Source of the DNA: Diplonema papillatum
Taxonomy: Eukaryota; Euglenozoa; Diplonemea; Diplonemida; Diplonemidae
Direction of reading: 5' to 3'
DNA length: 64,000 bases
NCBI GenBank assembly: GCA_030068145.1
Contig: JAPJBO010000017.1
Location: 1-64,000 of the forward strand
The position numbers were made by a program, and so were the translations under genes. The notes beneath the pieces are model-generated. The model was not told where the DNA came from. It made no database searches and saw only the letters and a program-made list of their open reading frames with translations. This document shows, piece by piece, positions 44,131-55,820 of the stretch (position 1 is its first letter; every line of letters starts with the position of its first letter).

Positions 44131-46054
44131 AGACGCAGGGGTGGTTAGGGGCGAATGTGAACGCCCTGTGGGTGTATCTGATTCTGGGCTGTTTCTGTTG
44201 GAATCACAGAACACAGGTCGAACAACGACCCAGACACACGCACACACAGGGGGAGCAGTCGTCAGCACTGCGCAATGCTTGGCGACACGGATAGAGAAGT
44301 TGACAACCTTTCACGCTCTATCCGTCCTCCGTAGGATCCCGCCCCATCCCGCCGATCACAGGACCCAAAAGCAGCGTATCGGAAACTCAAAGCCGGTGTA
44401 CCTCGATCCAGCCGTTACCCACTTATAGCACTGATAGCACTGAACTTAAACACACACCCACTTTTTAGCGTTATTTTTGTATGTTTTCAGCTTCGTTGGT
44501 TAGGAGACTGGTGTGATACAACTTCTCGTAGAACAGGAAGTATTCCGCAAGATATGGCTTCCAGCGGCAAGAGAGCAATTGCCAGTGATCTCTTTCGAGT
44601 TTGCAATTAGTTGTTACTACGATGAAGGGAGCATAAAGAGAAGCATGGGTGATGGTGTCCCATTTTTTTCGAAGCGCGCGTACAGGAAGATGCAAATACA
44701 AAACAAACATTACTCTTTTCGGTTCCTTTTTTAAAAAGTACATTTGTGCTGACGGGAACATTTCGGGAACAACGGTTGCACATGAGACAGAAAAAAACGA
44801 AGCCGACGAGAAAGCGCTGATACAGGAAACCCCCCGAGAGAGGTTTACACCCTGTCGACAAAATGTTGCCCTATCATTTTGGTCGCCTTTGGTCAGTTTG
44901 ATGCTGATCGTTCGTTACTTCGTTTATCAGTGCAGGCCCTGTCCCCGGAAATGTTCGTTTTCCGTCTCTCTCGTGCGTTTTCCCTTTGAACTTTGCTTAC
45001 AAAGGGTCGTTATGGGCACTGGTGCGCACAAAATCGTATATTTATGTCGAAAAAGACAGAACCCGAGTGCGGACGGAGCATCTGCAGAGTGAAGACACGT
45101 CTAAATCCATCCACGCTTGCTGCTGGGAACAGCACTTGCACTACGAAACCTTTCGAACGAGCCCCCAGGGTTTTCCGTAGCCGAGTCATAAAGCTTGAGC
45201 GCGATCCACAGTTTCCTCCAGAAGGCTTTCCGCACCCCGGACAACTTCTGTCTCCCTCCGCCCGTAAGGGGTTGATGCATACAAATTGCACACAGGTGTG
45301 CAGACTACCGCGCACTGCTGACGCACGAATACTCCATCCTATTTGATCAAACCTTCCGATTCAAATCCAGAAGATATTCGATGCTCGTTTCCGGACCCAG
45401 GATTACAAACAGACACGCATGCCGGACAAAGGGCACCCGGCATGCACACCACCACCACCAACACACACACCCAGGGGGGCGGAGGGCTTCGGCTCTACCA
45501 CCCTTTTCCTAGGCAGAGCGACTTCCTGCACCGGCCTTCGGGGGTCAGGGAGGGAAGTCCAGCGGTGCCCCCTGGGGGGATTGCAAGAACGTGCTTGGAA
45601 TGGGTATGTGCTCAACACCGCACTGGTCCTGTCTGCCGTGTTTCGGTCCTTTAAGCCACGGACACATGAAGGCGGACCATCATCAGCACGGACCCTGAGA
45701 CTACTTTCTACGGCAAAAAAATCTTGCGACCCCGAGGCCAATATACGAGACGCGGCAGCACGGACTTCTTCTTGTTCGACGGCAGAGCTCTTGCTCAGAC
45801 AACTCCGTCACAATTCCGACTTGTCGGCACTGAAACCAGATTCAAACTGAAGATTTAACACCGGCGCTTTCTTTTGTTTGTGCGCACTGGCGGAACTCCC
45901 CTGCTTTGGCAAGTTTCACGTAGCACGCTGCCAGCTCCTGATTTTCAGTACCAGCAACGCATTGTTCACACGAAGGAACGCGCCTCTGCGCGGCGGAATA
46001 CAACGGGGAAACGCCGGCCTACCGATACCGGCCTACTACGGAGCAGGAGGTGGC
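44131..46054. other. Interval with no recognisable gene
   Basis: It contains repeat fragments shared with 50.9 and 51.8 kb (ttacttcgtttatcagtgca) and the 28.4-kb family (45580-45670). Open frames of up to about 147 codons show no family signature. Confidence 0.45.
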
Positions 46055-47340
46055 TCATTCATTCACGTAGCAGCAACGCGATCTCCATGCGGGGGCCCTA
46101 TCGTAGGCACGTTTTTGTGGATGGTGGCCGAAACCGTCGTTGCCGCTCGCTGGGCCTAGGCTTTGTTCCCGCCTCTTCCTTTTCCGTTTCCGGGCGGCCG
46201 CGGCGACGGTGATGAGGGACACCAGAGACGCCGGCGTCGTGAAGACGAGCTCGAAGCTGTGGTTCCCAGACTCCGGCCCGACGGGAAACGGGGAATTAGG
46301 GTTCGATTCCGGAGATGGAGCCTGAGAAACGGCCACCACATCTAAGGAATGGCAGCAGGTACGCAAACTGCCCAACAGCAACACTGCTGAGGCAGCAAAG
46401 AGAGACAGCCTCGACACGTACTTAGCACGTTACAAAACGGGCGGTTGAACCGAGCAGCAATAGCCAAAACTAGGTTGTCAGAAACAAGGGAAGATGGAGG
46501 CGCCGGGGATGTCGGGAAGCTTAGAGGAAGAATGTGTCCCTCTGCTTTGAAGCGGTTCGACGAAGTGTGGCGGCCTGCTTTTCCCTCAAAAACAGCCAGC
46601 TGGCCAGGAGACTGTTCTCAGGTTCCAAAATCCGCACTCAGCGGAAAGCATGCGAAGCAAATGCGTGTTGTAGGCGTTGTGTCACCTGGTGATTCATCCG
46701 GCCTCCACCTCCATTCCAATGGCGTCTGTCCGACCGCGACGACGGTGATGAGGGACACCAGAGACGTCGGCGTCGTGAAAACGAGCCCGAAGCTGTGGTT
46801 CCCAGACTCCGGCCCGACGGGAAACGGGGAATTAGGGTCCGATTCCGGAGAGGGAGCCTGAGAAACGGCCACCACATCTAAGGAATGGCAGCAGGCACGC
46901 AAACTGCCCAACAGCAACACTGCTGAGGCAGCAAAGAGAGATGGCCTCAACACGTACTTAGCACGTTACAAAACGGGCGGTTGAACCGAGCAGCGATAGC
47001 CAAAACTAGGTTGTCAGAAACAAGGGAAGAGATGGAGGCGCCGGGGATGTCGGGAAGCTTCGAGGAAGAATGTGTCCCTCTGCTTTGAAGCGGTTCGACG
47101 AAGTGCGGCGGCCTGCTTTTCCCTCAAAAACAGCCAGCTGGCTAGGGGACTGTTCTCAGGTTCCAAATGCAAAGCAAATGCGTGATGTAGGCATTGTGTC
47201 CCCTGGTGATTCATCCGGCCTCCACCTCCATTCCAATGGCGTCTGTCCGACCGCGACGACGGTGATGAGGGCCACCAGAGACATCGGCGTCGTGAAAACG
47301 AGCCCGAAGCTGTGGTTCCCAGACTCCGACCCGAGGATTG
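46055..47340 (-). pseudogene. Tandem partial copies of the PDZ-gene 3' region
   Basis: Three blocks (about 46140-46330, 46700-46870, 47235-47340) repeat the codons of GNHSFELVF and neighbouring parts of the second PDZ-like domain. The first block also keeps RKRKRKRREQS from the basic tail. Blocks are separated by a shared non-coding segment (agaaacggccaccacatcta; gaagcggttcgacgaagtg) giving a spacing near 537 bp. None contains an intact domain. Confidence 0.8.
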
Positions 47341-47525
47341 TCGAGGGTAAACCCGAGCAAAATGGTGGCTGTCCATTGAACATTCGCTACTGCAACCAAG
47401 ATCAGCACGCATCCACGCTTGCACGTACTGTGACAAGAATAGCGGACTAGACGGTGCAGTCGCCTTCCAGTTTCCTGGAGCCTCCGTGTACACGGCCATC
47501 CACATGTCAGCACATCAGGCTGATA

Positions 47526-48485
47526 TCACGAGACGCGGCAGCACCCGCCGCCGCGTTGTCGCTGCTTCTGCTTCTTCTTCCTCTTCTTGTTCTTGTTCGA
47601 CGGCGAAGAATCCTTGCTCGAGTGAGACGACTCCGACTTGTCGTCGTTGTCGCTCGCTCGGTCCGGGCTTTGCTCCCGCCTCTTGCTTTTCCGCTTCCGA
47701 GGCGACGACCGCGGCGAAGGCGATGGAGACATCACCGACGTCGGCGCCGTGAAGACGAGCTCGAAACTGTGGTTCCCAGACGCCGGCCCGAGGACGGCCT
47801 GCAGGTTCGAATTCGGGGTGACTGACTTCCGGTTGACCCGAATGAGCTGGTAGTTGAGAAACGGCGCGAGCCCTGGCCTGCCCCTGGCGTCTGTCAGCAC
47901 GCAGCCGTTGAACGTGAGCCCCAGCGGCTCCTTCGGGTGCTTCGTCAGAACCACGTACAGTTCCTCGGCCACCGAAACCGTCGGGTACTTGCTCGGGTTC
48001 GAGTTGACGTCGCGGCCTTCGACCATCGTCCATTGCTCCGTCAAGTGGTCCGAACTAAAAAGCCAATCGGTGCTTCTATTAAACCGATGCAGCTTCCACA
48101 GGCCAAGGTGGTAGTAGATAATAGCATCCGACCCGACTTTGGAAAACTTCGTTCTCACCAGGTTGTGTCTGTCCCCGTAGTCCAAATCATCCGGAAGGTA
48201 CAGGCCTTCCAGCGCGGGAAGGGTATCCGTGACCACGAGTGCGGTCTGCGTCCACCCTAGCTCCCAGCTCACCGTGTCTGTCGCCGGCGTTTGCAGTCGC
48301 TCGTGGACGTCGTCCACGTCGCTCACTTGTTCGCCGTCCACGTACACCAGGCGCATGCCTATCATTTCCTCCAGCGCGACCCTGGAAGCCGGGCTGCGGC
48401 GCAGGACCTGTTCAAGGACCAGCGACGTGCCGAACACCAGACCCGGTGTCTCGCCTTGCTTCAGCTCCAGCTTCACCTTCTTCTC
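47526..48485 (-). CDS. Two-PDZ protein with basic Ser/Arg tail, last exon
   Basis: A clear acceptor (cgccgcacacag) opens the exon at 48485 in phase 0; it codes 319 residues to the stop at 47526. Residues 1-85 form a PDZ-like domain (ETPGLVFG carboxylate loop, ASRVALEEMIGMRLVYVDG). Residues 90-175 are an unassigned region with YYHLGLWKLHRF. A second PDZ-like domain follows (YVVLTKHPKEPLGLTFNG, LAPFLNYQLIRVN). The last 80 residues are Ser/Arg/Lys-rich (PRKRKSKRREQSP) ending KQRQRGGGCCRVS. An adaptor role is inferred from PDZ domains only. The upstream exon was not identified; an ATG at 48623 in the same frame gives an unconvincing N terminus. Confidence 0.75.
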   Translation of the reverse strand, partial: EKKVKLELKQGETPGLVFGTSLVLEQVLRRSPASRVALEEMIGMRLVYVDGEQVSDVDDVHERLQTPATDTVSWELGWTQTALVVTDTLPALEGLYLPDDLDYGDRHNLVRTKFSKVGSDAIIYYHLGLWKLHRFNRSTDWLFSSDHLTEQWTMVEGRDVNSNPSKYPTVSVAEELYVVLTKHPKEPLGLTFNGCVLTDARGRPGLAPFLNYQLIRVNRKSVTPNSNLQAVLGPASGNHSFELVFTAPTSVMSPSPSPRSSPRKRKSKRREQSPDRASDNDDKSESSHSSKDSSPSNKNKKRKKKQKQRQRGGGCCRVS

Positions 48486-48835
48486 CTGTGTGCGGCGATG
48501 GGACGGGATAGCAGGGAGGGGAAAAATCCAAGCTACGTTTCGAGTGCCGGCTTCCAGCCTTCTCCCTGATGGGCATGGGCGAACCCAGCCCGCTAATGCG
48601 TTCGACGACCTGATGGGTCTCATGCTTCTGCAATTCCCATTGACTATCGCGTCTGGCCGAGGTCTTCATCGTTCCCAGAGCCAAGACATCCACCAATAAG
48701 TGCAATTGATGTCACCATCAACCGCAGTTGAACCCAGATTCTGGACGAGTTTCAGGTGGCAAAAAAATCAGCAAAGAAGGCCCTACTTGGCGGTTCAGTT
48801 TCCTCACGCATTGCATGTGGCTAAAAAGAAGAGGC

Positions 48836-49095
48836 ACGATGTTTGGTTGTACGTGCCGGGAGTTAACCTGTTAGTGAACGTGATCGGTAGATCAATCTCC
48901 TCCCCAAACACGCTGTTCAGTGTTCTCTTTCAAGTTTACAACTCATTGTTGCTACAAAAGTGACGATGTTTGGTTGTACGTGCCGGGAGTTAACCTGTTA
49001 GTGAACGTGATCGGTAGATTAATCTCCTCCCCGAACACGCTGTTCAGCGTTCTCTTTCGAGTTTACAACTCATTGTTGCTACAAAAGTGGGCAAG
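48836..49095. repeat. 127-bp direct duplication
   Basis: The segment gatgtttggttgtacgtgcc .. gttgctacaaaagt occurs twice in tandem with six or so differences. Parts resemble 12185-12250 (tacgtgccgggggaggattg). Confidence 0.85.
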
Positions 49096-49424
49096 ATCCT
49101 GTTGTACGTACAACGCCTCCAAAACACTCGCGCAGGTGCCTGTCATTCCGGGAGCAGATGTTGGTTGAATGCTTAGGCCGACGCACTTCATCTCATGATG
49201 TTTCGATGCTAGCATCAATTCTTCTCCGAGAGAAAACGAGAGCGAAAGAAGGAAGTGCAAGACTCTGTTAGGTAAGCCCGCTCTTTGCTCAGACGGTGGG
49301 GGTCCAGCCTCTGAAGCCTTTTGGAGCTGGAGGTAAAAGCGGAAATGTCACTACGCTTTTTTAGTACTAACAATCTTGCGGGTTGCCCTTCAATGTATTG
49401 TGCAGGCTAAAAAGACGTAGGCAC

Positions 49425-49545
49425 AGCGTGTTTTGGTGGTTGATCAGCATTCCTTACCTGAATATACACAGGGTAAATACAAGTGGGGAAACGATCACCC
49501 GGCACGCACAAACAAAACGAAGCACCTGTCTTTTTTAGTGTGAGC
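49425..49545 (-). repeat. Uninterrupted relative of the foldback insertion site
   Basis: Read on the minus strand this matches the left flank of the foldback element (gttttgtttgtgcgtgccgg, accctgtgtatat) and continues directly into its right flank (caggtaaggaatgctgatca). It therefore represents the site without the insertion. Confidence 0.85.
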
Positions 49546-50120
49546 GCACCAAAGCAGGGATCCTCGTGTACGATTTGCACACGTTTCGGGTGTAGCAAAC
49601 CCGCTTTTCCGGGTGTCTCACGGGCGCATCTTCTTAACTTGAGCCGGTCCATCCCCTCTTGATAGACCGTGATGGACCGAAGAATACAGCACCGGGCAAT
49701 TCGATGCAGCTCCAGGTGGACCTGATAGACCGTGGTGGACCGTGATTCACTGTGATAAACAGCGGCAGGCACTTCGATGCAGTTTCAAGAGATAGGGACG
49801 GACCGGCTCATAACTGCCCTCGCTCGTGCGGGCAAATTCAACCCTGTGTACACGGCGGACTCCCCCGCCGGATGGGGGAGTGTTCGTGCGGTCGTTTGTG
49901 CGACGGGGGTCACTCCCGAATTGCGGGAGTCCCACTCCCGCATTTATAGGTACAATACAAGGAAAGTGAGGCACTTCCGCATCATATGCCGTGCTCTGTA
50001 AGCCAACCTGTAGTGAGCTCAACAAATGGGCACCTGGGGAGTTGCCGCTTCACTTTTGTTTGTTACAGCTTGAGCATTCCCCAGAAAAGTTCCAAGGCTT
50101 TGCTACCGGGGCTACTATAG

Positions 50121-50277
50121 TAAAGGGGGGTCGAATAATAACACCTGTGTTATTATTCGCTTTGCCGAATACTAAAAAAACTTCCGGGTAGCCGAACAGT
50201 AGCAGGATCAAATAGTGGTAGTGTTTTTAGACAACCAGACGTGTGTCAAATGACTGTTATTATTCGACCCCCCTTTA
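50121..50277. mobile_element. Mariner-type MITE, copy 1
   Basis: Perfect 21-bp inverted repeats starting AAGGGGGGTCGAATAATA are bounded by TA on each side. The element is 157 bp in all, with an additional internal palindrome next to the left end (cgaataataacacctgtg / ttattattcg). TA duplication and short length fit a Tc1/mariner MITE. Confidence 0.88.
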
Positions 50278-51984
50278 CGTGACCCAGCGCGGTTTGGGTA
50301 CCATGCATATGCAACAAGATTCCCCCCGCGCCACGGGTTTGAGCAAAGGTCCATGCGAACGAACCTGGAAGTGTGCATACCTGAGGAGGTGCTCCTGATT
50401 TTCCTGCTTTTATCCTGAACTCGGTACCACTAGACCGACGCGGCGACTGTGCGTGTGTGTGTGGACTGATGGTTTGCTCAACGCTTTGGAAGATCTTCCG
50501 AGATTCCGTTCACGAACGAGATCTCGACCCTTAAATAGGTGGGTCGTGTGTCGTTGTAGGGGGTGTCTTTTGGCATCGGCGGCTTGCTGCTTACCCGAGA
50601 CGCGCACTACTTCTTGAAGGGACTGCGCGCGACTTATAGCGCGCGGAAGAGCGAGCCAATAGCAGGTCTGTGATGCTCCTAAATGTCCTAGGCTGCACGC
50701 GCACTACACTGACGCATTAAACGAGTTGGAGAGCCTTCCGGCTACCTATCTTGAAGAGGATGGGAAACCTTTTGAACTTGCGTCGTGATGAGGATCGATG
50801 AATGCAATTATTCTCCTTGAATGAGGAATGCCTAGTAGGCGCAAGTCATCAGCTTGCATTTATACCCTGTACACGCGAAGAACAAGAAACTTTTGCCGTA
50901 TCATTTTCATCACCTTTGGTCAGTTGATGCTGTTCGTCCGTTGCTTCGTTTATCAGTGCAAGCCCCAACTCCGGAAATGTTCTTGTTTGTTTGAAAGGAA
51001 GTCAGAAGTACCCAAGTTTCGTGTTGTCGCCAGTTCCTTACAAGCGACAAAAACGCAACTTCCCGGGCCACCCCTTGGTACCGTTAACGCAGGCGGCGTG
51101 ATTTCTGAGGGTAGGCATGCGGGAGGGTTGGTGGTTTGGATAGGTTGCTCCGAGGACAATGGCGACCTCGATGGTCAACGTACAACCCTTGATTGATCAA
51201 TTCATTGCTCCTCGGCAATACCATGCTCTCGGTCGCAACACCAGTGCACCAATATGCACAACAAGATGGCTAAAGCACAACCCTTGTGGATGGATCTTGC
51301 AGAAGGGAAGTAAATGTGATGCTTTCGATGTGTATTTTCTTCCCCCATGACAAACAAAGTAGACCGCAGGCGATTGAAATGAGAAGACAAAGGGTCTTGT
51401 TCTTCGCGTGTACAGGGTATAAACCTGCTACCTGTAGGTTTGCGCGGTTTCGTTGGCCTCGTTCTCTCTCTCACGTGCAAACGCTGTTCCGGAAATGAGC
51501 CCGTCGGTGCGAAAGTACTCGTGTGAGCAAAGATCGGGCGAAGCAAAGGCTCTCCTCCTACCTCTTCTCCTACCGTTAACCCTCTCCCCCAGACCGGTTC
51601 GCTCCGTACTCAGTGTGCTCGTCCTTGCTGCCGCGTGATGCAAAAGTGATGGTGCGTCACAAACGTAGAAGAGGCCATGCAGAGATTCTCGTGTGTATGC
51701 CGCGAACTTCACTTCGTGACGCCTCGGGACACTGGACTTGAAGAAATGTGAAAACGGGTTGGAAAAAATGGGCAAGGGTGGGTGAAAAAGACTTGTACAT
51801 TTTATGCGACCAAGAACATTTTCGGAGTTGATTGGGATAAACGAAGCAACGGACGATCAGCATCAACTGATAAAACCTCTCTGGGGGGGGGTTTCGTTCC
51901 GGAAATGTTCCGTCAGTACAGATGTACCATCATTAAGTATTACTCGACGTAGCTGCTTTGACTCCGAATGGAAGGGAGGAAATA
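50278..51984. other. Interval with no recognisable gene
   Basis: Dispersed-repeat fragments occur at 50935 and 51810. Short open frames on both strands have no domain character. Confidence 0.4.
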
Positions 51985-52190
51985 CAGAGGGAGAGACGAG
52001 TTAGAGTGCAGGGACCATTTCTCCGAGGAGTATCCGGTCGCCCCACTACTATCCCGTACTACTACGGCGGGCGCAAGTCGTTGCGCCGTGGGCGCGGAGC
52101 GAGCCGTGGCCCTGTCAAAGATGATTGTTGCACCGATGGTGGCGCAGCCGGGGGCGTTCTGACTGGCGGACGAGACCGCCTGGCACACAG
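51985..52190 (-). pseudogene. Dispersed copy of the TIG-protein exon segment
   Basis: The minus strand repeats QAVSSASQNAPGCATIGAT through SGATGYSSE as at 24.3 and 24.9 kb. Its 5' side ends at the cag of tgccag and is replaced by another repeat. The sharp edge at a possible splice acceptor is notable. Confidence 0.7.
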
Positions 52191-52432
52191 AGGTAAATAC
52201 AATACAAACACAATCTGATTTGTTCTTCGCTTACACCACCGTGTGTTGTTTTCTTAATCAGGACTTTGACCTGTTGTGTTTGTGTGATTTGTCGTGTAGG
52301 GGTAGACCCGCACGACCTCACGTCCGTTCAACACGTGGTTCGGTAGTTACAGCACTTGGGATCCCTTCGGTTCTTTCATCGTCGAGCATTTCTCAAGCTG
52401 GCCTGTAAAAAAAAGGTGGACGAAGCACAAAC

Positions 52433-52693
52433 CAAGGATCGGAGCCGGGGTGACGACCGAGGAGACGGTGTTCCTGCTTGCTGTTCGGGCGGATGCTGGG
52501 CACTGCCTCGGCCTCTGCCGCTCGAGTAGCTCACAGCTGCCACCGGGCGTCCGCGACCCATCGATGTGATTGCCCGTTCGGCGCGCTGGCCTTTCTTCCC
52601 AGTCGCGTCGCTTTGCGGCTCGCTGCGCGCGAGCGAGCCGTTGCCAGCCAGCATGTTCTTCGCTGTCTTGGGCTCGTTCGGCGAAATACTCGG
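52433..52693 (-). CDS. Candidate exon encoding an Arg/Gly/Ser-rich disordered segment
   Basis: An acceptor (caacgccgcacag) and a donor (tccttg/gtttgtgc) bound 87 codons in phase 0. The peptide begins PSISPNEPKTAKNMLAGNG and contains RG motifs (SMGRGRPV, SSGRGRGSAQ) as in RNA-binding proteins. Third positions are GC-rich as in the other host exons, and the strand agrees with them. No neighbouring exons were found and no family can be named. Confidence 0.42.
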
Positions 52694-52779
52694 CTGTGCG
52701 GCGTTGTATGTATTGTCACGTTTTAGAGTGCAAGTTCAATTTGAGATCCGGGGTTTTGCAGTCTCCGGGTGACAATTGT

Positions 52780-52998
52780 CGAAAAGGTTCCTTTAAGGTA
52801 TCGCATATTGGTGCGCGTATAGTATCTATCTTCGAAAAGGTTCCTTTAAGGTATCGCGTATTGGTGCGCGTATCGTATCTATCTTCGAAAAGGTTCCTTT
52901 AAGGTATCGCGTATTGGTGCGCGTATCGTATCTATCTTCGAAAAGGTTCCTTTAAGGTATCAATCAAGATAGATACGATACGCGCACCAATACGCGAC
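52780..52998. repeat. 53-bp tandem repeat ending in an inverted half unit
   Basis: Four units of aaaaggttcctttaaggtat plus gtattggtgcgcgtatcgta are followed by the reverse complement of part of the unit (agatacgatacgcgcacc), which would form a strong hairpin. Confidence 0.9.
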
Positions 52999-54021
52999 GT
53001 CACGGGGAGAAGGCCCCTACAACCGTGTCTGAGCAATCAGTTAAAAAACTCAGGCTTATGCACGGGGGGGGGGAATGTTTCTTGGGTTTGAAGAGCGCGT
53101 GGTGCTTGCACCACTGAGGCCAGGTTATTAACCGCGGATTTAGTGAAGGATTGTTCAGGAAACGGTCGCGAGCGAAACCCGACCAGGTAACGACCATTTC
53201 ACTGTCTTCTTTGTTTTGTGATGCGAACATCACGAGGTGCTGTCCGAAGACACCGCCCACGTGAGCACTGTTAAGCATTGAGTTCTTTTAAGTACATGAA
53301 CCACATGGATTAGCATGCACTGTTAAGCAGCGGTTGCCAGATACTCCCGTAGCACCTATTCACGGGTTTGCAGGGGTAAAAAGGAAGCCCGGGTTGGGGA
53401 GGGTGGTGGGTTTGGTGCGTAGTATTCTTCTTTTTTTGTTCTTTCTCGGTTCTGGTGGTGCTGCTCCTTCCTTCTCGTCCTGTGTTGGGTTACGACTTTT
53501 TTTGTTCTTTATCGGTTCTGAGCGTTTCCATATGCCTTTTCCTGCTTTGACATGCAGTCCCTTCCCCCCCTCCCCCTCTCCAGTGCAGTTGCCTTGGAGG
53601 CTGGGTGGTCAAATTCTCTAAGGTGAAATGGTCAAAATTCCCTGCCAAAAGTGGGCCCACAAAAATTTTCCAAAGTGTGGTATTTGGGGTATTTGGGGCA
53701 AAAAAAAAAAAAAATACTCGAGGGACTGCCTTGTGCTCATTTCGAAGGAGGCTAGAGGGGGAGAAAACAATACAACTACAAAGTGGGTCTTTTTTGTTGA
53801 ACGCTTACGCCCGCCACTAAACCCAGGGTTACCTGTGTTTCGTGTGGGCTACAGCACATTTACCTCCTTTGATCTATCGCAACTGGCAGTCTCCTCAAGC
53901 ATTTCCTACAAAGCAGGTGCTTATACAAAAATACTCGAGGGACTGCCTTGTGCTCATTTCGAAGGAGGCTAGAGGGGGAGAAAACAATACAACTACAAAG
54001 TGGGTCTTTTTTGTTGAACGC

Positions 54022-55818
54022 TTACGCATCAGGACCCCCAGGGACCACGCAGTGGCACACCAAATCTGAGGGCGGAGCTAGATCCTCTGCATGAGGCGAC
54101 CAGACACTCTCTGGCGTGTCGCTCACCAGGGCCAGCACCCCGCGGGTGTAGGGGTCGGCCCTTTGCGCATCGGTCGGAACCCACTCGGCACTGATGACAA
54201 GGCCGGCAGCCCGTGCGGCGTCGAATATCCTCGTCAAAAGGACATTGGCCGCAAAATTCTTTGAGTGTCCCTTGTTGAGACAATGGACCGCCGGGAGGTT
54301 GTCTACCATGAGCCTTACGCGGACGTTCGAATGGAAACTGGCGGTCATCTCGATGCCCCGAAGGACTGCAAAGAGTTCCTTCAAAAAGATGTGGGTGTGA
54401 CTCAACTCCACAAAGGGGCCCTGTGACACGCGCTCAGATTCCCCTTCGAGGACCGCAGCCCACCATTTGGACGAGGCGTCTGTCCAGAGAGTGACCGATG
54501 AGGGAAAGGATTCTGACCGACTGACCCAGCGATTCTCTTCCACAAGGGAAACAAGATGCTCGACCTCACGCACCGTCGAGGGCGGCACAGCCCTCGTCAC
54601 ATCCCAGGCAGCTGGATCCGATGCCAGAGTCGAGGCCAGCCTCTGCAGGAACGACAAGGAACATCGGGCGTAGGCCAGTCGGAAACGTGTCGTGTACGCG
54701 AACCAGACCAAAGATCCGAACACCCGGTAGAACTGGCGAGGGGATACTCCTCCAAGCCGAACCATGGCGAGCTCGGGGGAACCAAGCAATTTCGACACCC
54801 ACGATTCTGCCATCCTATACCGGGCGGGGCGGTCGAACCGGGAGAGTTCGAAATGGAGTCCTAGGAGGTCGAACTCCCTGAGGGGGGCTCCAAACTGCTC
54901 GTCGTCTTCGTTGAGCTCGCAGTTAACGTCCCTGCAGCGTTGCACGAAAGAGTCGAACCGCGAAGTTGCCTCCCGCAACGAGCTTCCCACGACGACAAAG
55001 TTGTCCACCCAGGGTAGACCGTCAGCCTCCGGTAGGAGCACCCGGGAGGCCCTCTGAGCTATCGCCGGAGCCCAGCTCCACCCCATGCACATTGCGGCGA
55101 GTTGTGCCTGTACAAAACGGCCCCGCGGCCCTGCCAGGTGCATGCCAAAATACGGTCGGATGTCTGCGTCGAGCCGGAACTGATAAAAATAGCTCCGGGC
55201 GTCCGCGAGAAACACCACCGATGAGGCCAACACGCGGTCGATCACCTCGTGAACCGAAGGGAGCAGCATTGGAGGCGGGCGCGCCATGATCGCGTTGAGC
55301 TTGCGACCGTCACACACGAACCTCTGCCCACCGCTCTTCTTGTCGACAGTGAAGGCGGGGAGGACGACCCTCAACCCGCCCGATGCGACCTCTGCCACGC
55401 CATATCTCACCAGATCCGGGAAGTGGCGTAGCATGCGCCTCGACGTCGTTCGTGTGATCGCCGATGCCATCAGCGCTTCCTCCGCCCCCGGGAGCAGGGC
55501 GGACCGGAAGGATTCCCACGAACGGACCACGTCCAGCACACCGCGCAGCAGCCCCCGGCTGTCCAGCGCCGTCAACCTCTCAAGGTTCATGAACGATGAC
55601 GAGATGGGCGCGAGAGCCTCGCCGATTCTGCGTTGCGTAGGGACGGCCGTGAGGTTGTTGATGAGGAGTTCACCCCCGTAAGCAACACCAACAAAGGGAG
55701 TGAACATCGAGGGGGGCAAGTCTTCTTCGGGACCCTCTCCCGGCCCCTGGTAGAACGTAGCCAACGGGTCGGGGAACTTCTTGGGCGGCTTAAACGGGAA
55801 AGGGGGTTCAAGACGAAG
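54022..55818 (-). CDS. Reverse transcriptase - RNase H of the YR retrotransposon
   Basis: The frame is open from 56985, but the part upstream of about 55818 overlaps the YR frame and has no domain, so expression probably comes by frameshift from YR. RT landmarks are TVDKKSGGQRFVCDGRKLN, motif A FLADARSYFYQF and motif C WVDNFVVVG. In motif C the second Asp of the usual xxDD is Asn (codon at 55000-55002). RNase H follows, with LWTDASSKWW, LKELFAVL, RLMVDNLPAV and QRADPYTRG giving the D-E-D-D set. The last codons run into the core repeat, which supplies the stop. Confidence 0.88.
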   Translation of the reverse strand, partial: LRLEPPFPFKPPKKFPDPLATFYQGPGEGPEEDLPPSMFTPFVGVAYGGELLINNLTAVPTQRRIGEALAPISSSFMNLERLTALDSRGLLRGVLDVVRSWESFRSALLPGAEEALMASAITRTTSRRMLRHFPDLVRYGVAEVASGGLRVVLPAFTVDKKSGGQRFVCDGRKLNAIMARPPPMLLPSVHEVIDRVLASSVVFLADARSYFYQFRLDADIRPYFGMHLAGPRGRFVQAQLAAMCMGWSWAPAIAQRASRVLLPEADGLPWVDNFVVVGSSLREATSRFDSFVQRCRDVNCELNEDDEQFGAPLREFDLLGLHFELSRFDRPARYRMAESWVSKLLGSPELAMVRLGGVSPRQFYRVFGSLVWFAYTTRFRLAYARCSLSFLQRLASTLASDPAAWDVTRAVPPSTVREVEHLVSLVEENRWVSRSESFPSSVTLWTDASSKWWAAVLEGESERVSQGPFVELSHTHIFLKELFAVLRGIEMTASFHSNVRVRLMVDNLPAVHCLNKGHSKNFAANVLLTRIFDAARAAGLVISAEWVPTDAQRADPYTRGVLALVSDTPESVWSPHAEDLAPPSDLVCHCVVPGGPDA

Positions 55819-55820
55819 GG

